NCBI GenBank assembly: GCA_016700175.1 | Contig: CP065003.1 | Span: 1,622,001 to 1,686,000, forward strand | DNA from: Acidobacteriota bacterium | GTDB lineage: Bacteria > Acidobacteriota > Blastocatellia > Pyrinomonadales > Pyrinomonadaceae | Length of the DNA: 64,000 nt | Direction of reading: 5' to 3' | Shown: piece by piece, positions 29,941 through 37,808 of the stretch | How positions within the stretch are numbered: position 1 is the first letter of the stretch | Layout of the letters: each line of letters begins with the position of its first letter | Translations under genes and position numbers: made by a program | The notes under the pieces: model-generated | Told to the model about the DNA's origin: nothing | What the model saw: the letters and a program-made list of their open reading frames with translations, nothing else | Database searches by the model: none

Positions 29941-30056
29941 TCGATCACAGAATTTTAGCCGTCTGCAGGTTGGTGCCACCTGGTTCGGATTGACGGTAGA
30001 GACAGGATTTGCGAAAAAGGTCGGATCGGAGTGCCTGACCAAAATTCTGTGATCGA
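29941..30056. repeat. Perfect 16-bp inverted repeat in the pilM leader
   Basis: TCGATCACAGAATTTT at 29941-29956 pairs exactly with AAAATTCTGTGATCGA at 30041-30056 across 84 bases. It would fold into a long-loop hairpin in the pilM 5' leader, or it could be the ends of a small transposon-derived element. No target duplication is evident. Confidence 0.7.
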
Positions 30057-30182
30057 TACCCGTTTAGAACGATGTTTGAAGATCGGAAGGCTCTATCGGG
30101 CTTGAGTGTTCGATGTGAACGTACGCTTTCATCTGAAGCTAGGTGGCGAAAGGATCCAACACGTCCGTGTTGTCACTTAACA

Positions 30183-30211
30183 AAGCTACACGATTGACAA
30201 AATGATGTCAA
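30183..30211 (-). promoter_or_regulatory. Candidate sigma-70-type promoter of the pil operon
   Basis: On the minus strand TTGACA (30211-30206) is followed after 17 bases by TAGCTT (30188-30183). The -35 is perfect but the -10 is weak. TTGACA is also one arm of the dyad TTGACAaaatgaTGTCAA at 30194-30211. It would give a leader of about 300 nt containing the 16-bp inverted repeat. Confidence 0.35.
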
Positions 30212-30317
30212 CATCTTTTTACAACGTTTAACATCAGTTTGAACGAATTCCTTTCAGGAAGAATTGAGCTTCACTCAAAGTGACGGCAGGGGTTCGTTTC
30301 GCGAAGCACGCGTCCGG

Positions 30318-31097
30318 TCAGATTAAAAGGTCTTTGATGGTAAGTGCGGTCAGATTGGGAGATTCCAGCGGGAACAGGTGCGAGCCTTCGATGAAACGGA
30401 ACTCGATCGGGAAGTTTCTTTTCATAAAGCCCAGTCTCGCGAGCCGTGCTTCATACGAGTCCGTTCCGCCGATGTAGAAGGTCTTCACTTTCAGCCGTCC
30501 TTTCAATGCCGGAAGGTCCGTGGGGATCGTCGTGTAGATCTTCGCCTCGATCTCCGGCTCGAACGTGGGTCTTATCCCGCCATCGAAAGTCGTAAGCCCA
30601 TGATCAAGATAGTCCTCCAGCACGTCCGGATCGAAAGCGTCGAACCGCGGCTTTGAACGAAAGTACTCCCTGGCCTCTTCACGGCTTCCGAAGCTGCGGC
30701 GCCTGAACCTTGTGGTCGATGCGGGCGGATATCTTTTCAGCAGGCCGGTCGTTTTCAGTACCTTCAGCCCGAAGCTGCTGGCCGGGCTGATGATCGGAGC
30801 GTCGAGCAGGACTATCGCGCTGAAGAGTTCCGGCCTGTCGAACGACGCGAGCAAATGCAGAACGCCGCCGAGCGAATGCCCGACCCCGATCACCGGTTCG
30901 GTGTACCGCTCGGCGATCTCGTCGCCAAGCTCGTGCGCGAGATGCTTCCAGTTGTCCGTCACGGGATAGTCGGGATTGTGCGCGTGCTTTTCGAGGTAGC
31001 CGATCGCAAACTCCGGCTCAAGCAGCGAGAACAGCTTCGTATATGTAAGCGAAGGAAATCCGTTCGCGTGGGCGAAATGTATCCGGCGGGTGGTCAT
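30318..31097 (-). CDS. Alpha/beta hydrolase
   Basis: Serine hydrolase of the alpha/beta fold, 259 aa from the ATG at 31097. The frame continues 67 codons upstream, but that part is Arg/Pro-rich, overlaps a terminator hairpin and does not look coding. The nucleophile elbow is GVGHSLGG. An oxyanion-region HANGFPSLTY lies near the N-terminus, and GSHLFPLESP near the C-terminus supplies the likely catalytic His. HxNGFP starts are seen in esterase/epoxide-hydrolase-like members. No signal peptide, so cytoplasmic. Substrate unknown. It lies downstream of a TPR gene but is separated from it by a terminator. Confidence 0.85.
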   Translation of the reverse strand: MTTRRIHFAHANGFPSLTYTKLFSLLEPEFAIGYLEKHAHNPDYPVTDNWKHLAHELGDEIAERYTEPVIGVGHSLGGVLHLLASFDRPELFSAIVLLDAPIISPASSFGLKVLKTTGLLKRYPPASTTRFRRRSFGSREEAREYFRSKPRFDAFDPDVLEDYLDHGLTTFDGGIRPTFEPEIEAKIYTTIPTDLPALKGRLKVKTFYIGGTDSYEARLARLGFMKRNFPIEFRFIEGSHLFPLESPNLTALTIKDLLI

Positions 31098-31121
31098 CTG
31101 CGCGAAGCGCAATGATAACAG

Positions 31122-31148
31122 AAAAGGCGGGCCGCAGCCGACCCGCCT
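31122..31148 (-). terminator. Rho-independent terminator after the TPR gene
   Basis: On the minus strand AGGCGGG and CCCGCCT form the outer stem of a hairpin followed by TTTTCTGTT. It lies about 80 bp after the TPR stop and just ahead of the hydrolase start. Confidence 0.7.
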
Positions 31149-31227
31149 CGGGCGGAGGATCTCCCGCCGGTTTCGCCCGTGAGGGACGGACGAGACCGGC
31201 AAGGAGAGGGAACCGGTGCCAAACGGC

Positions 31228-32154
31228 TCATTGACCGCCGACTTCGTTCGCGTCGAGTACCCATTTGGACCAGAGATGCTTCCGGAGCTCCTTCGCAAGC
31301 TGATCGTCCAGTTTCTCGAGCGCTTTCAGTTGCTCGGTGGCTTCGCGTCGCTCTCCGCGCTCGATGTGCATCAGGCCGAGGTTATAGACGGCATTCGCGA
31401 AGTCGGGTTTTAGTCGCACCGCTTCCTTGTAATAATCGAAAGCCTGCTTCTTCTTGCCCATGTCGTCGACGACCACTCCCAGGTTATTGAGTGTCTCGGC
31501 ATCTTTCGGGTTTATCTTGTGGGCTCGCTTGAGACTCTCGAGCGCGTCCGACTTCTTGCCAACCTTGTACAGAGTCACGCCCATCGAGCAATGCGCCTCG
31601 ACCATGTCCGGCTGGATCTTTATCGCCTTCCTGAAGAGCTTAAGCGCCTCGTCGTAATCCCCCAGCCTGTCGAGCGAGTTGGCGTAGTTGTTCAGAGTGA
31701 TCGCGTCGTCGGGCGCCAGTTCGAGCGCCTTCTTGTAGTAGCGCGTGCTTACCTCGTGCCTTTCCGCAAGGCTGTAGACCTCGCCGATGGAAGCATACGC
31801 GTCCGCGAAGCCCGGCTCGTCCTCTACAAGCTTCTCGAACTCTTCGATCGCCTCGGGGTACTTCTCAAGCTTGATCAGAGAGCGGCCGAGGTTGTAGCGG
31901 CAGACGAAGCAGGCTGGGTTTGCGGCGACCGCCTTTTCGAAGTAGGTGTGCGCGGCGGCATAGTTCCCGGTCTCGAGGCCGGTCTCGACCCCAAGCCGGT
32001 TAAGAGACACGAAGTCGGTGGCGGCTTCGGGCTTTTCGTTGGTGAAGGAATTCACCGCCGACTCGTCTCCGATCTGAAGAGTGCGGCCTTTGAGCTGCGC
32101 GTTTACCTGAACCGTAAGAATGATGAGTGCGAGCAGTATGAAGGTATTTCTCAT
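31228..32154 (-). CDS. Exported TPR-repeat protein
   Basis: 308 aa from the ATG at 32154, chosen because GGAGAAGAC precedes it and a signal peptide follows (MRNTFILLALIILTVQVNAQ). From about residue 60 to 270 there are six to seven tetratricopeptide repeats with the usual pattern, for example NNYANSLDRLGDYDEALKLF and NNLGVVVDDMGKKKQAFDYY. These form a superhelical protein-binding scaffold, here in the periplasm. The partner is unknown. The gene is monocistronic, with repeat-dense DNA upstream and a terminator downstream. Confidence 0.88.
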   Translation of the reverse strand: MRNTFILLALIILTVQVNAQLKGRTLQIGDESAVNSFTNEKPEAATDFVSLNRLGVETGLETGNYAAAHTYFEKAVAANPACFVCRYNLGRSLIKLEKYPEAIEEFEKLVEDEPGFADAYASIGEVYSLAERHEVSTRYYKKALELAPDDAITLNNYANSLDRLGDYDEALKLFRKAIKIQPDMVEAHCSMGVTLYKVGKKSDALESLKRAHKINPKDAETLNNLGVVVDDMGKKKQAFDYYKEAVRLKPDFANAVYNLGLMHIERGERREATEQLKALEKLDDQLAKELRKHLWSKWVLDANEVGGQ

Positions 32155-33115
32155 TGTCTTCTCCAGGACGCGATCTGCGGCCGTATCGCGTCGGAACAGT
32201 TCGGAGATCGGCGCCCGGAGGAAGAGTAGAGGCTTGCATTCCGCCGGATGCTTCACTCGCAGAATGAATGCGGTATCAATAGTCCAAGCCTTCTGAGCAC
32301 ATTACACCGAATGTCACGGCTTTATGTCTCAATTCTCGCTCTTTTGATAATTGATTGAGGAGATTGGGGTTAGAAGTACAACAGGGCGGATATTATACGA
32401 GGGGACGGAGGGGGAAGGAGTGATGAGTGATGGGTGATGAGCGGAACGCCCGCGGGCCGTGTGAGGCGCTGCGCCAGACGTTGAAACTCAAACCCGTTTA
32501 GAGCAGCGCTTGCGCTGCAGTGCAGCCCGGAGGGCTGCTCTAAACGGGGTCCTCCTGGAACACGATTCGCGGCCGAACAACGACGTCGCTACGCGACTGG
32601 ATCTCGCCTCTCAACGAATACCGTGGCCTGAAGTCCACGGCTAAGATAAGTCCTCGCTACGCGAGGGGACACGCCCAGCGCTTCGCGCTGCAATGCAGCC
32701 CGGAGGGCTGCGCTAAACGGAACATCCTGTGTCGCGGTTACCGCAGCGCTTCGCGCTGCAATGCAGCCCGGAAGGCTGCTCTAAACGGGGTCCTCGTGGG
32801 ACGCGATTCGCGGCCGAACAACGACGTCGCTACGCGACTGGTCCGGGCTTTTCGCCGAATACCGTGGACTGAAGCTGACGGCTAAGATACGTCCTCGCTA
32901 CGCGAGGGGACACGAGCAGCGCTTCGCGCTGCAATGCAGCCCGGAGGGCTGCTCTAAACGGGGTCATCCTGTGTCGCGGTTACCGCAGCGCTTCGCGCTG
33001 CAATGCAGCCCGGAGGGCTGCTCTAAACGGGCGGGATGCATTCGTTCCGCGAAAAGCGGGCAAGCCCGCCGCTAAACATCCTACTGCTCACAGCTTACCG
33101 CTCACCGCTTACTGC
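32155..33115. other. Long intergenic repeat field
   Basis: About 960 bp without a gene between the TPR protein and the acetyltransferase. 32155-32410 is ordinary promoter-like DNA with an AT-rich stretch near 32330. Three TGATGAG-type heptamers follow at 32421-32441, then five palindromic units (32493-33031) and a heptamer array (33081-33118). Confidence 0.7.
32493..33031. repeat. Array of five palindromic GCAGCCCGGAGGGCTGC units
   Basis: Five units read AGCGCTTCGCGCTGCAATGC then AGCCCGGAGGGCTGCTCTAA then ACGGG, at about 32493-32548, 32677-32720, 32743-32790, 32916-32963 and 32985-33031. The first has perfect 15-bp arms, CCCGTTTAGAGCAGC and GCTGCTCTAAACGGG. Between units are small hairpins CCTCGCTACGCGAGG and CCGTGGCCTGAAGTCCACGG. 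The block 32547-32720 is repeated with changes 241 bp later (32788-32963). Single copies occur at 38821-38870 and near 42413-42517. Confidence 0.85.
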
Positions 33116-33118
33116 CTA
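33081..33118 (-). repeat. Heptamer array of stop codons at the end of the acetyltransferase gene
   Basis: On the minus strand the DNA reads TAGgcag TAAgcgg TGAgcgg TAAgctg TGAgcag TAG, an exact 7-base period. The first TAG is the acetyltransferase stop codon itself. Because 7 is not a multiple of 3, stops fall in all frames. Confidence 0.8.
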
Positions 33119-33607
33119 CGCTTCCGGAAGCAGCTCCCAGTACCCGACGTCGACCCAACGGCCGATCTTGTAACCCACCTCGCGGAAATGAGCCACCTTC
33201 TTGAACCCGAGCTTCTCGTGGAACGCGATGCTCGCATCGTTCGGCAACGCGATGCCGGCGAGGATCGCGTGCGTCAGCGTCTCGTTCAGCTCGGTAAATA
33301 GCCTGTCATAGAGCCGCGTCCCGATCCCTCTCTGCTTTGCATCGTTCTTAACGTAGATCGAAACCTCGGCGGAATGCTCGTACGCCTGGCGAAGCTTGAA
33401 CTGGGCCGCGAACGCGTATCCAAGGATGTTGCCGTCGTCGACCGCCACAAGGAAAGGGTATCCGTTCGATACCTCCTCGATCCTGGCTTCCATTTCGGAT
33501 GCCTCAACCGGCTCGGTCTCGAAGGTATGGTGGGTGTGGGTGACGTAGTAGTTGTAGATCTCCGCGATCTGCGCTGCGTCTTTCTTTGTTGCGTGGCGAA
33601 TATCCAT
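33116..33607 (-). CDS. GNAT-family N-acetyltransferase (phosphinothricin acetyltransferase-like)
   Basis: 163-aa acetyltransferase of the GNAT fold. The start MDIRHATKKDAAQIAEIYNYYV, acceptor region HTFETEPVEASEM and acetyl-CoA loop QRGIGTRLYDRLF match the PAT/Bar-like subgroup that acetylates amino groups of small molecules such as phosphinothricin or methionine derivatives. Cytoplasmic. The true substrate cannot be told from sequence. Its stop codon is the first unit of a heptamer array. An inverted TAAAAAG element begins 6 bp upstream of its start, leaving little room for its own promoter, so it may be read from the acyl-CoA dehydrogenase/pgi side. Confidence 0.85.
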   Translation of the reverse strand: MDIRHATKKDAAQIAEIYNYYVTHTHHTFETEPVEASEMEARIEEVSNGYPFLVAVDDGNILGYAFAAQFKLRQAYEHSAEVSIYVKNDAKQRGIGTRLYDRLFTELNETLTHAILAGIALPNDASIAFHEKLGFKKVAHFREVGYKIGRWVDVGYWELLPEA

Positions 33608-33612
33608 GATCA

Positions 33613-33734
33613 GGTAAAAAGTGAAAAGTACTAAGTAAAAAGTTAAGGCAAGGATCTCATCAACCGGCTACGCGCGAAGAACGCTATACTAGCAGTAACC
33701 GTCACTTTACTTTTTACCTTTTACTTTTTACTTC
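33613..33734. repeat. Inverted TAAAAAG heptamer element
   Basis: The left arm on the plus strand has TAAAAAG, TGAAAAG, TACTAAG, TAAAAAG (33615-33642). The right arm on the minus strand has four units AAAGTAA/AAGGTAA (33734-33707). Both keep a 7-base period, and the arms are inverted around about 60 bp. The element fills the gap between the acetyltransferase and acyl-CoA dehydrogenase genes. Confidence 0.75.
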
Positions 33735-33747
33735 AATCGACTCTCTT

Positions 33748-34950
33748 TTACTCCCTCCCGTGCCGTTCCGCAACTTCCATCTTCCCGACGCTGGCCCAGT
33801 GGACCTCGTCCGGACCGTCGGCGATGCGGAGCATCCTCGCCGTCGTCCACGCGAACGCCAGCGGAAAGTCCTGCGAGACTCCGGCGCCGCCGAACGCCTG
33901 GATCGCGCGGTCGATTACTCCGAGCGCCATCGAAGGCACCACCGCCTTGATCATCGCGATCTCTTTTCTCGCCGCCTTGTTCCCTTCGCGGTCCATCATC
34001 CACGCCGTCTTAAGAACAAGAAGCCTCGCCTGATCGATCTCTGCCCGCGAACGCGCGATCCACTCGCGGACCACGCCCTGTTCCGAAAGTCTCTTCCCGA
34101 ACGCGATCCGTTCGTTCGCCCTCTGCACCATCAGTTCAAGCGAACGCTCCGCGACGCCGATCAGGCGCATGCAATGGTGAACCCTTCCGGGGCCAAGCCT
34201 CCCCTGGGCGATCTCGAAACCGCGACCTTCGCCGAGCAAGAGATTCGACTTCGGCACGCGCACGTTCTCGAACTTCACTGCCGCGTGCCCGTTCGGAGCA
34301 TCGTCGTACCCCATCACGGTCAGCGCCCGCTCGACGGTTACGCCTTCCGCGTCCATCGGGACAAGGATCATCGACTGCTGAAGATGCTTCGGAGCCTCAC
34401 CGTCCGTCCGGCCCATAAAGATAGCAAGCTTGCACCGCTCGTCGATCGCACCCGTGGACCACCATTTCCTTCCTTTGAGGACGTATTCGTCGCCGTCCGC
34501 TTCGATCGACGCGCGGATGTTCGTCGCGTCAGACGAAGCCACTTCCGGCTCCGTCATCGCAAAACACGAACGGATCTCGCCTCCGAGAAGAGGCTTCAGC
34601 CAGCGCTCTTTCTGCTCGTCGGTCCCGTACATATGCAGGACCTCCATGTTTCCCGTGTCAGGCGCCGAGCAGTTGAAAACTTCCGCCGACCAGTACACCC
34701 GGCCCATCTCTTCGGCGAGCGGAGCGTAATCAACGTTCGAAAGGCCCGAGACGTCGGGAAGAAATAGATTCCAGAGTCCTTCCGCCTTTGCCTTCGACTT
34801 GAGATCTTCGATCAGTTCGAGCGGCTTCCATCGATCGCCGTTCGAGATCTCCTCGTGGTATCTGCGCTCGTTCGGATAGACGTGCTCGGCCATGAACCGC
34901 CTGACGGCAGCGAGCTTTTCCTTTGAGATTTCGGAATGTTCGAAGTCCAT
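33748..34950 (-). CDS. Acyl-CoA dehydrogenase (ACAD10/11-like)
   Basis: FAD-dependent acyl-CoA dehydrogenase, first step of beta-oxidation, passing electrons to ETF. 400 aa, full length. The N-terminal helical domain is followed by the FAD-binding region ([25 protein letters not shown]). The C-terminal helical domain shows [36 protein letters not shown] and [10 protein letters not shown]. The last motif resembles the ACAD10/11 branch, so longer acyl chains or hydroxyacyl substrates are possible. Start ATG at 34950, one base after the pgi stop, so the two are transcribed together. The metabolic logic of that pairing is unclear. Confidence 0.92.
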   Translation of the reverse strand: MDFEHSEISKEKLAAVRRFMAEHVYPNERRYHEEISNGDRWKPLELIEDLKSKAKAEGLWNLFLPDVSGLSNVDYAPLAEEMGRVYWSAEVFNCSAPDTGNMEVLHMYGTDEQKERWLKPLLGGEIRSCFAMTEPEVASSDATNIRASIEADGDEYVLKGRKWWSTGAIDERCKLAIFMGRTDGEAPKHLQQSMILVPMDAEGVTVERALTVMGYDDAPNGHAAVKFENVRVPKSNLLLGEGRGFEIAQGRLGPGRVHHCMRLIGVAERSLELMVQRANERIAFGKRLSEQGVVREWIARSRAEIDQARLLVLKTAWMMDREGNKAARKEIAMIKAVVPSMALGVIDRAIQAFGGAGVSQDFPLAFAWTTARMLRIADGPDEVHWASVGKMEVAERHGRE

Positions 34951-34951
34951 A

Positions 34952-36631
34952 TCAAACGATCATCGATTCGAGCTTCCGGAGCGCTTCAAGCGAAGGCCCT
35001 TCGAACTGCGCGCGAAGTGCCCTTCGGCCCCGGTCGAGCAGGATCTGGAAATCGCCCCTCGCCTGCGCGTCCTTCACTACGCCGAAGGTGTAGTCTTTGC
35101 CCGGCACGTCGATATCTTCGGCATCGTCCGAGGAGACCTGAAGAAACACGCCTGAGTTTGATCCGCCCTTGAACGCCTGTCCGGTCGAATGAAGAAACCG
35201 CGGCCCGAACTGCAGGCTCACGGAAACGCCGTACCTCTCGACGATCGCCGTACGGATCCGTTCGAGAAGCTCGATGTTCTCGTCGTTCATATCGACATAG
35301 GCGAGAATCGCAGCGTGGTCGCCGGGAGTGATCCTTTCGAAGTGCGCGTTTACGATTCCTTTCGCGTCGCCGTGTTCGCCGATCGCGACACGATTCTCGG
35401 CATTAGTGAAGAACGAGACTCCGCCGCCTTCGAAGAACTCCTTTTCTTCCGGCAGCTCGCCAGTCTCTTCGTAGGCGTCCGTGAGCTTTCTCGCCTCGAC
35501 CTTCGCCGATTCGACGTCGGGCTGGTTGAAGGGATCGATCCCCATCACCGCCCCGGCCACGGCCGTAGCGAACTCCCATCTGAAGAACTCGGCGCCGATC
35601 CCGGTCTTCTCATCCATCTCGATCGTTATCACGGGCTCGCCCGCGGCCTTCAGCAATTCGACAAATTCTTCGTGGTCCTGTGCGAAACCTTCGCTCGTTC
35701 GCAAGTAAGCGAACACGCGGTCTTTCCGCCCCGGATTTCCGGAAACCCTGCCTCCGAGGTCGAACGGGATGATCGCCTTGCCTTCTTTTCCCGTGCTCTC
35801 CGCGATCAGCTGTTCCATCCAGGCACCCATCGAGGAAACGGAAGGAGACGCGAGGATCTCAAGCTTGTCCCTTCCCTCCTTCCAGCACGTGCCGAGGAGA
35901 GCCCCGAGAACCGCGCCTGCGTTCATCGAAGGCTCGCTTCCGTAGCATTCCTCGGCCATTCGAACGCCGCCCTCAATGATGGCTCCGACATCGAGACCCA
36001 TCGCAGAAGCAGGAGCCATTCCGAAGACCGAAAGCGCGGAGAACCTTCCGCCGATCTGAGGATCGCCGAGAAACACGTTCCGGAATCCGTCGCGCTCGGC
36101 AATCGCTTCGAGCTTCGATCCCGGATCGGTGACAGCGACGAAGTTCCCGCCGGCGTGCTGCTTCCCTTTCGCGGCGGATACGAGATCGAAGAAGTGACCC
36201 AGAAAGATGTTCGGCTCGAGCGTAGTTCCGCTTTTGCTTGCGACTATGAACAGCGTCCGCGCCGGATCTATAGCGTGCGTCAGCCGTGCGACCTGGTCGG
36301 GGACCGTCGAATCGAGCACGTGGAACCGCCCGACGCCGAAGATCTTCGACAAAACGTCGGGGCAAAGCGAAGACCCGCCCATCCCGAGAAGCGCGATGTC
36401 GTCGAATTCTTCCAGAGCGTTCGAGATGGCCTCATACTTGGCCAGATCGCCCTGCTCGCGTTTTGGAATGTCGAGCCAGCCCAGCCACTTCCCCTCGTCG
36501 CCTCCGGTCCATACGGACGCGTCGCGGTCCCGGATCCTTGAGATCAGGCGCTCTTCCTTGATTCGCGCAAGCTCTTCATCGAGCTTCGCCTGCAGGCCTG
36601 CCGGCAGGACCATCGAAAATCTCTTCAGCAT
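34952..36631 (-). CDS. pgi: Glucose-6-phosphate isomerase, type fused to transaldolase in other bacteria
   Basis: Interconverts glucose-6-phosphate and fructose-6-phosphate. 559 aa with two SIS domains: [15 protein letters not shown] and [15 protein letters not shown] (phosphate-binding Ser/Thr), [17 protein letters not shown], and the signature [12 protein letters not shown] containing the catalytic His and Lys. The closest resemblance I recognise is the C-terminal half of bifunctional transaldolase/glucose-6-phosphate isomerase proteins. Here it stands alone, with no transaldolase domain. It heads a two-gene unit with the acyl-CoA dehydrogenase and is divergent from ada across 91 bp. Confidence 0.9.
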   Translation of the reverse strand: MLKRFSMVLPAGLQAKLDEELARIKEERLISRIRDRDASVWTGGDEGKWLGWLDIPKREQGDLAKYEAISNALEEFDDIALLGMGGSSLCPDVLSKIFGVGRFHVLDSTVPDQVARLTHAIDPARTLFIVASKSGTTLEPNIFLGHFFDLVSAAKGKQHAGGNFVAVTDPGSKLEAIAERDGFRNVFLGDPQIGGRFSALSVFGMAPASAMGLDVGAIIEGGVRMAEECYGSEPSMNAGAVLGALLGTCWKEGRDKLEILASPSVSSMGAWMEQLIAESTGKEGKAIIPFDLGGRVSGNPGRKDRVFAYLRTSEGFAQDHEEFVELLKAAGEPVITIEMDEKTGIGAEFFRWEFATAVAGAVMGIDPFNQPDVESAKVEARKLTDAYEETGELPEEKEFFEGGGVSFFTNAENRVAIGEHGDAKGIVNAHFERITPGDHAAILAYVDMNDENIELLERIRTAIVERYGVSVSLQFGPRFLHSTGQAFKGGSNSGVFLQVSSDDAEDIDVPGKDYTFGVVKDAQARGDFQILLDRGRRALRAQFEGPSLEALRKLESMIV

Positions 36632-36722
36632 AAAGACAATCTATCAGACAAATTTCGAAACTCGGAATTCAACCGCAAGAATCGGATAGATTTCGATTTC
36701 AACGGCGGATAAACTTGCGGCT

Positions 36723-37760
36723 ATGGAACGAGAGATCTTCTGGAAAGCGGTGGCGGAGAGGGACGAGCGGTTCAACGGCGCCTTCTTTTACGGAGTGGGT
36801 TCGACCGGCATTTACTGCAAGCCTTCCTGCTCGGCACGGACGCCAAAGCGAGAGAACGTCCGGTTCTTTTTCGACACGGGCGCGGCGGAGCAGGCGGGCT
36901 TCAGAGCCTGCAAGCGGTGCAGGCCTGCGAGCGAAAGGCCCGACGCGGCCACTGAAGCGGTGATCCGCGCGTGCGGGGTCCTCGAAGAATCGAGCGACAT
37001 TTCTTTGGCTGATCTCGCCGGGTCGGTCGATATGAGCCCGGCGCATTTTCAGAAGGTCTTCAAAGAGATCATCGGGGTGTCTCCGAGAAAATATGGGGAG
37101 TCAGTCCGGATCGGAAAATTCAAGGAAGGTATAAAGAAAGGAAACGAGGTGATCGACGCTATGTACGACGCGGGATACGGCTCAAGCAGCCGGCTCTATG
37201 AGAATGTTTCGGAAAAGCTGGGGATGACCCCGGCTACATATAAGAAAGGCGGGATCGGAATGAATATCGAATACACGGTGGCCGACTGCGAGCTCGGCAA
37301 GATACTTGTGGCGCGGACAAAGAAAGGCATCTGCGCGGTGAATTTCGGCGACAGCGTGAAGGGCCTCGTCGAGGGTTTGAAGGAAGAATACCCGGAAGCG
37401 AAGATCGCCCGCGACGACGGCTCGGTCTCGAAATATCTCGCGGCGATCCTCGAGAACATTAAAGGCAGCCGCAAGAGGCTGGTGCTTCCGCTCGATCTTC
37501 AGGCGACGGCGTTTCAGCTTCGTGTCTGGGAGGCGTTGCGCGAGATCCCTTACGGCGAGACGGTCTCGTACGCCGACATCGCCAAGAAGCTAGGCAATCC
37601 CAAGGCGGTACGCGCGGTCGCGGGAGCCTGCGCCGCGAATCGCGTGGCGCTTGTCATTCCGTGTCATCGTGTCGTGAAGAGCAACGGCGAGACAAGCGGC
37701 TACAAGTGGGGGAAGAAGCGCAAGGAGAAGCTGCTGGAGAAAGAAAAGGTGAATGCCTAG
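36723..37760 (+). CDS. ada: Bifunctional regulator / O6-methylguanine-DNA methyltransferase Ada
   Basis: Suicide repair enzyme and activator of the alkylation response. 345 aa in three parts. The Ada zinc domain (1-75) has C32, C36, C63 and C66, with C32 the expected methylphosphotriester acceptor. An AraC-type HTH (about 80-170) reads DLAGSVDMSPAHFQKVFKEI. The methyltransferase domain (about 180-345) has active-site C314 in VIPCHRVV and the arginine-finger region AVRAVAGACAANRVA. All key residues are present. Self-activation through its own promoter in the 91-bp gap to pgi is expected from the family. No alkB or alkA lies next to it. Confidence 0.96.
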   Translation: MEREIFWKAVAERDERFNGAFFYGVGSTGIYCKPSCSARTPKRENVRFFFDTGAAEQAGFRACKRCRPASERPDAATEAVIRACGVLEESSDISLADLAGSVDMSPAHFQKVFKEIIGVSPRKYGESVRIGKFKEGIKKGNEVIDAMYDAGYGSSSRLYENVSEKLGMTPATYKKGGIGMNIEYTVADCELGKILVARTKKGICAVNFGDSVKGLVEGLKEEYPEAKIARDDGSVSKYLAAILENIKGSRKRLVLPLDLQATAFQLRVWEALREIPYGETVSYADIAKKLGNPKAVRAVAGACAANRVALVIPCHRVVKSNGETSGYKWGKKRKEKLLEKEKVNA

Positions 37761-37808
37761 CGGCGGGCGGATTTACGAACGGGCGGATTGAAGATATCAT
37801 CCGTGGCT

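Larger units (their letters stand above)
29872..30317. other. Leader region of the pil operon
   Basis: 446 bp between the hydrolase stop and pilM with no gene. It contains a perfect 16-bp inverted repeat (29941-29956 and 30041-30056) and, farther upstream, an AT-rich stretch with a candidate promoter (30183-30211, minus strand). Confidence 0.6.

Noticed and set aside
31098..31298. N-terminal extension of the alpha/beta hydrolase
   Set aside because: The extra 67 codons are Arg/Pro-rich, cross a terminator hairpin and enter the TPR gene end. The family fold begins at the ATG at 31097.
32493..33031. Possible CRISPR array
   Set aside because: Units are palindromic, unevenly spaced and part of larger duplicated blocks. 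There are no unique spacers of constant size and no cas genes.
35189..36541. 450-codon plus-strand frame opposite pgi
   Set aside because: Antisense to a full-length isomerase with conserved SIS motifs. Arg/Glu-rich without any recognisable fold.
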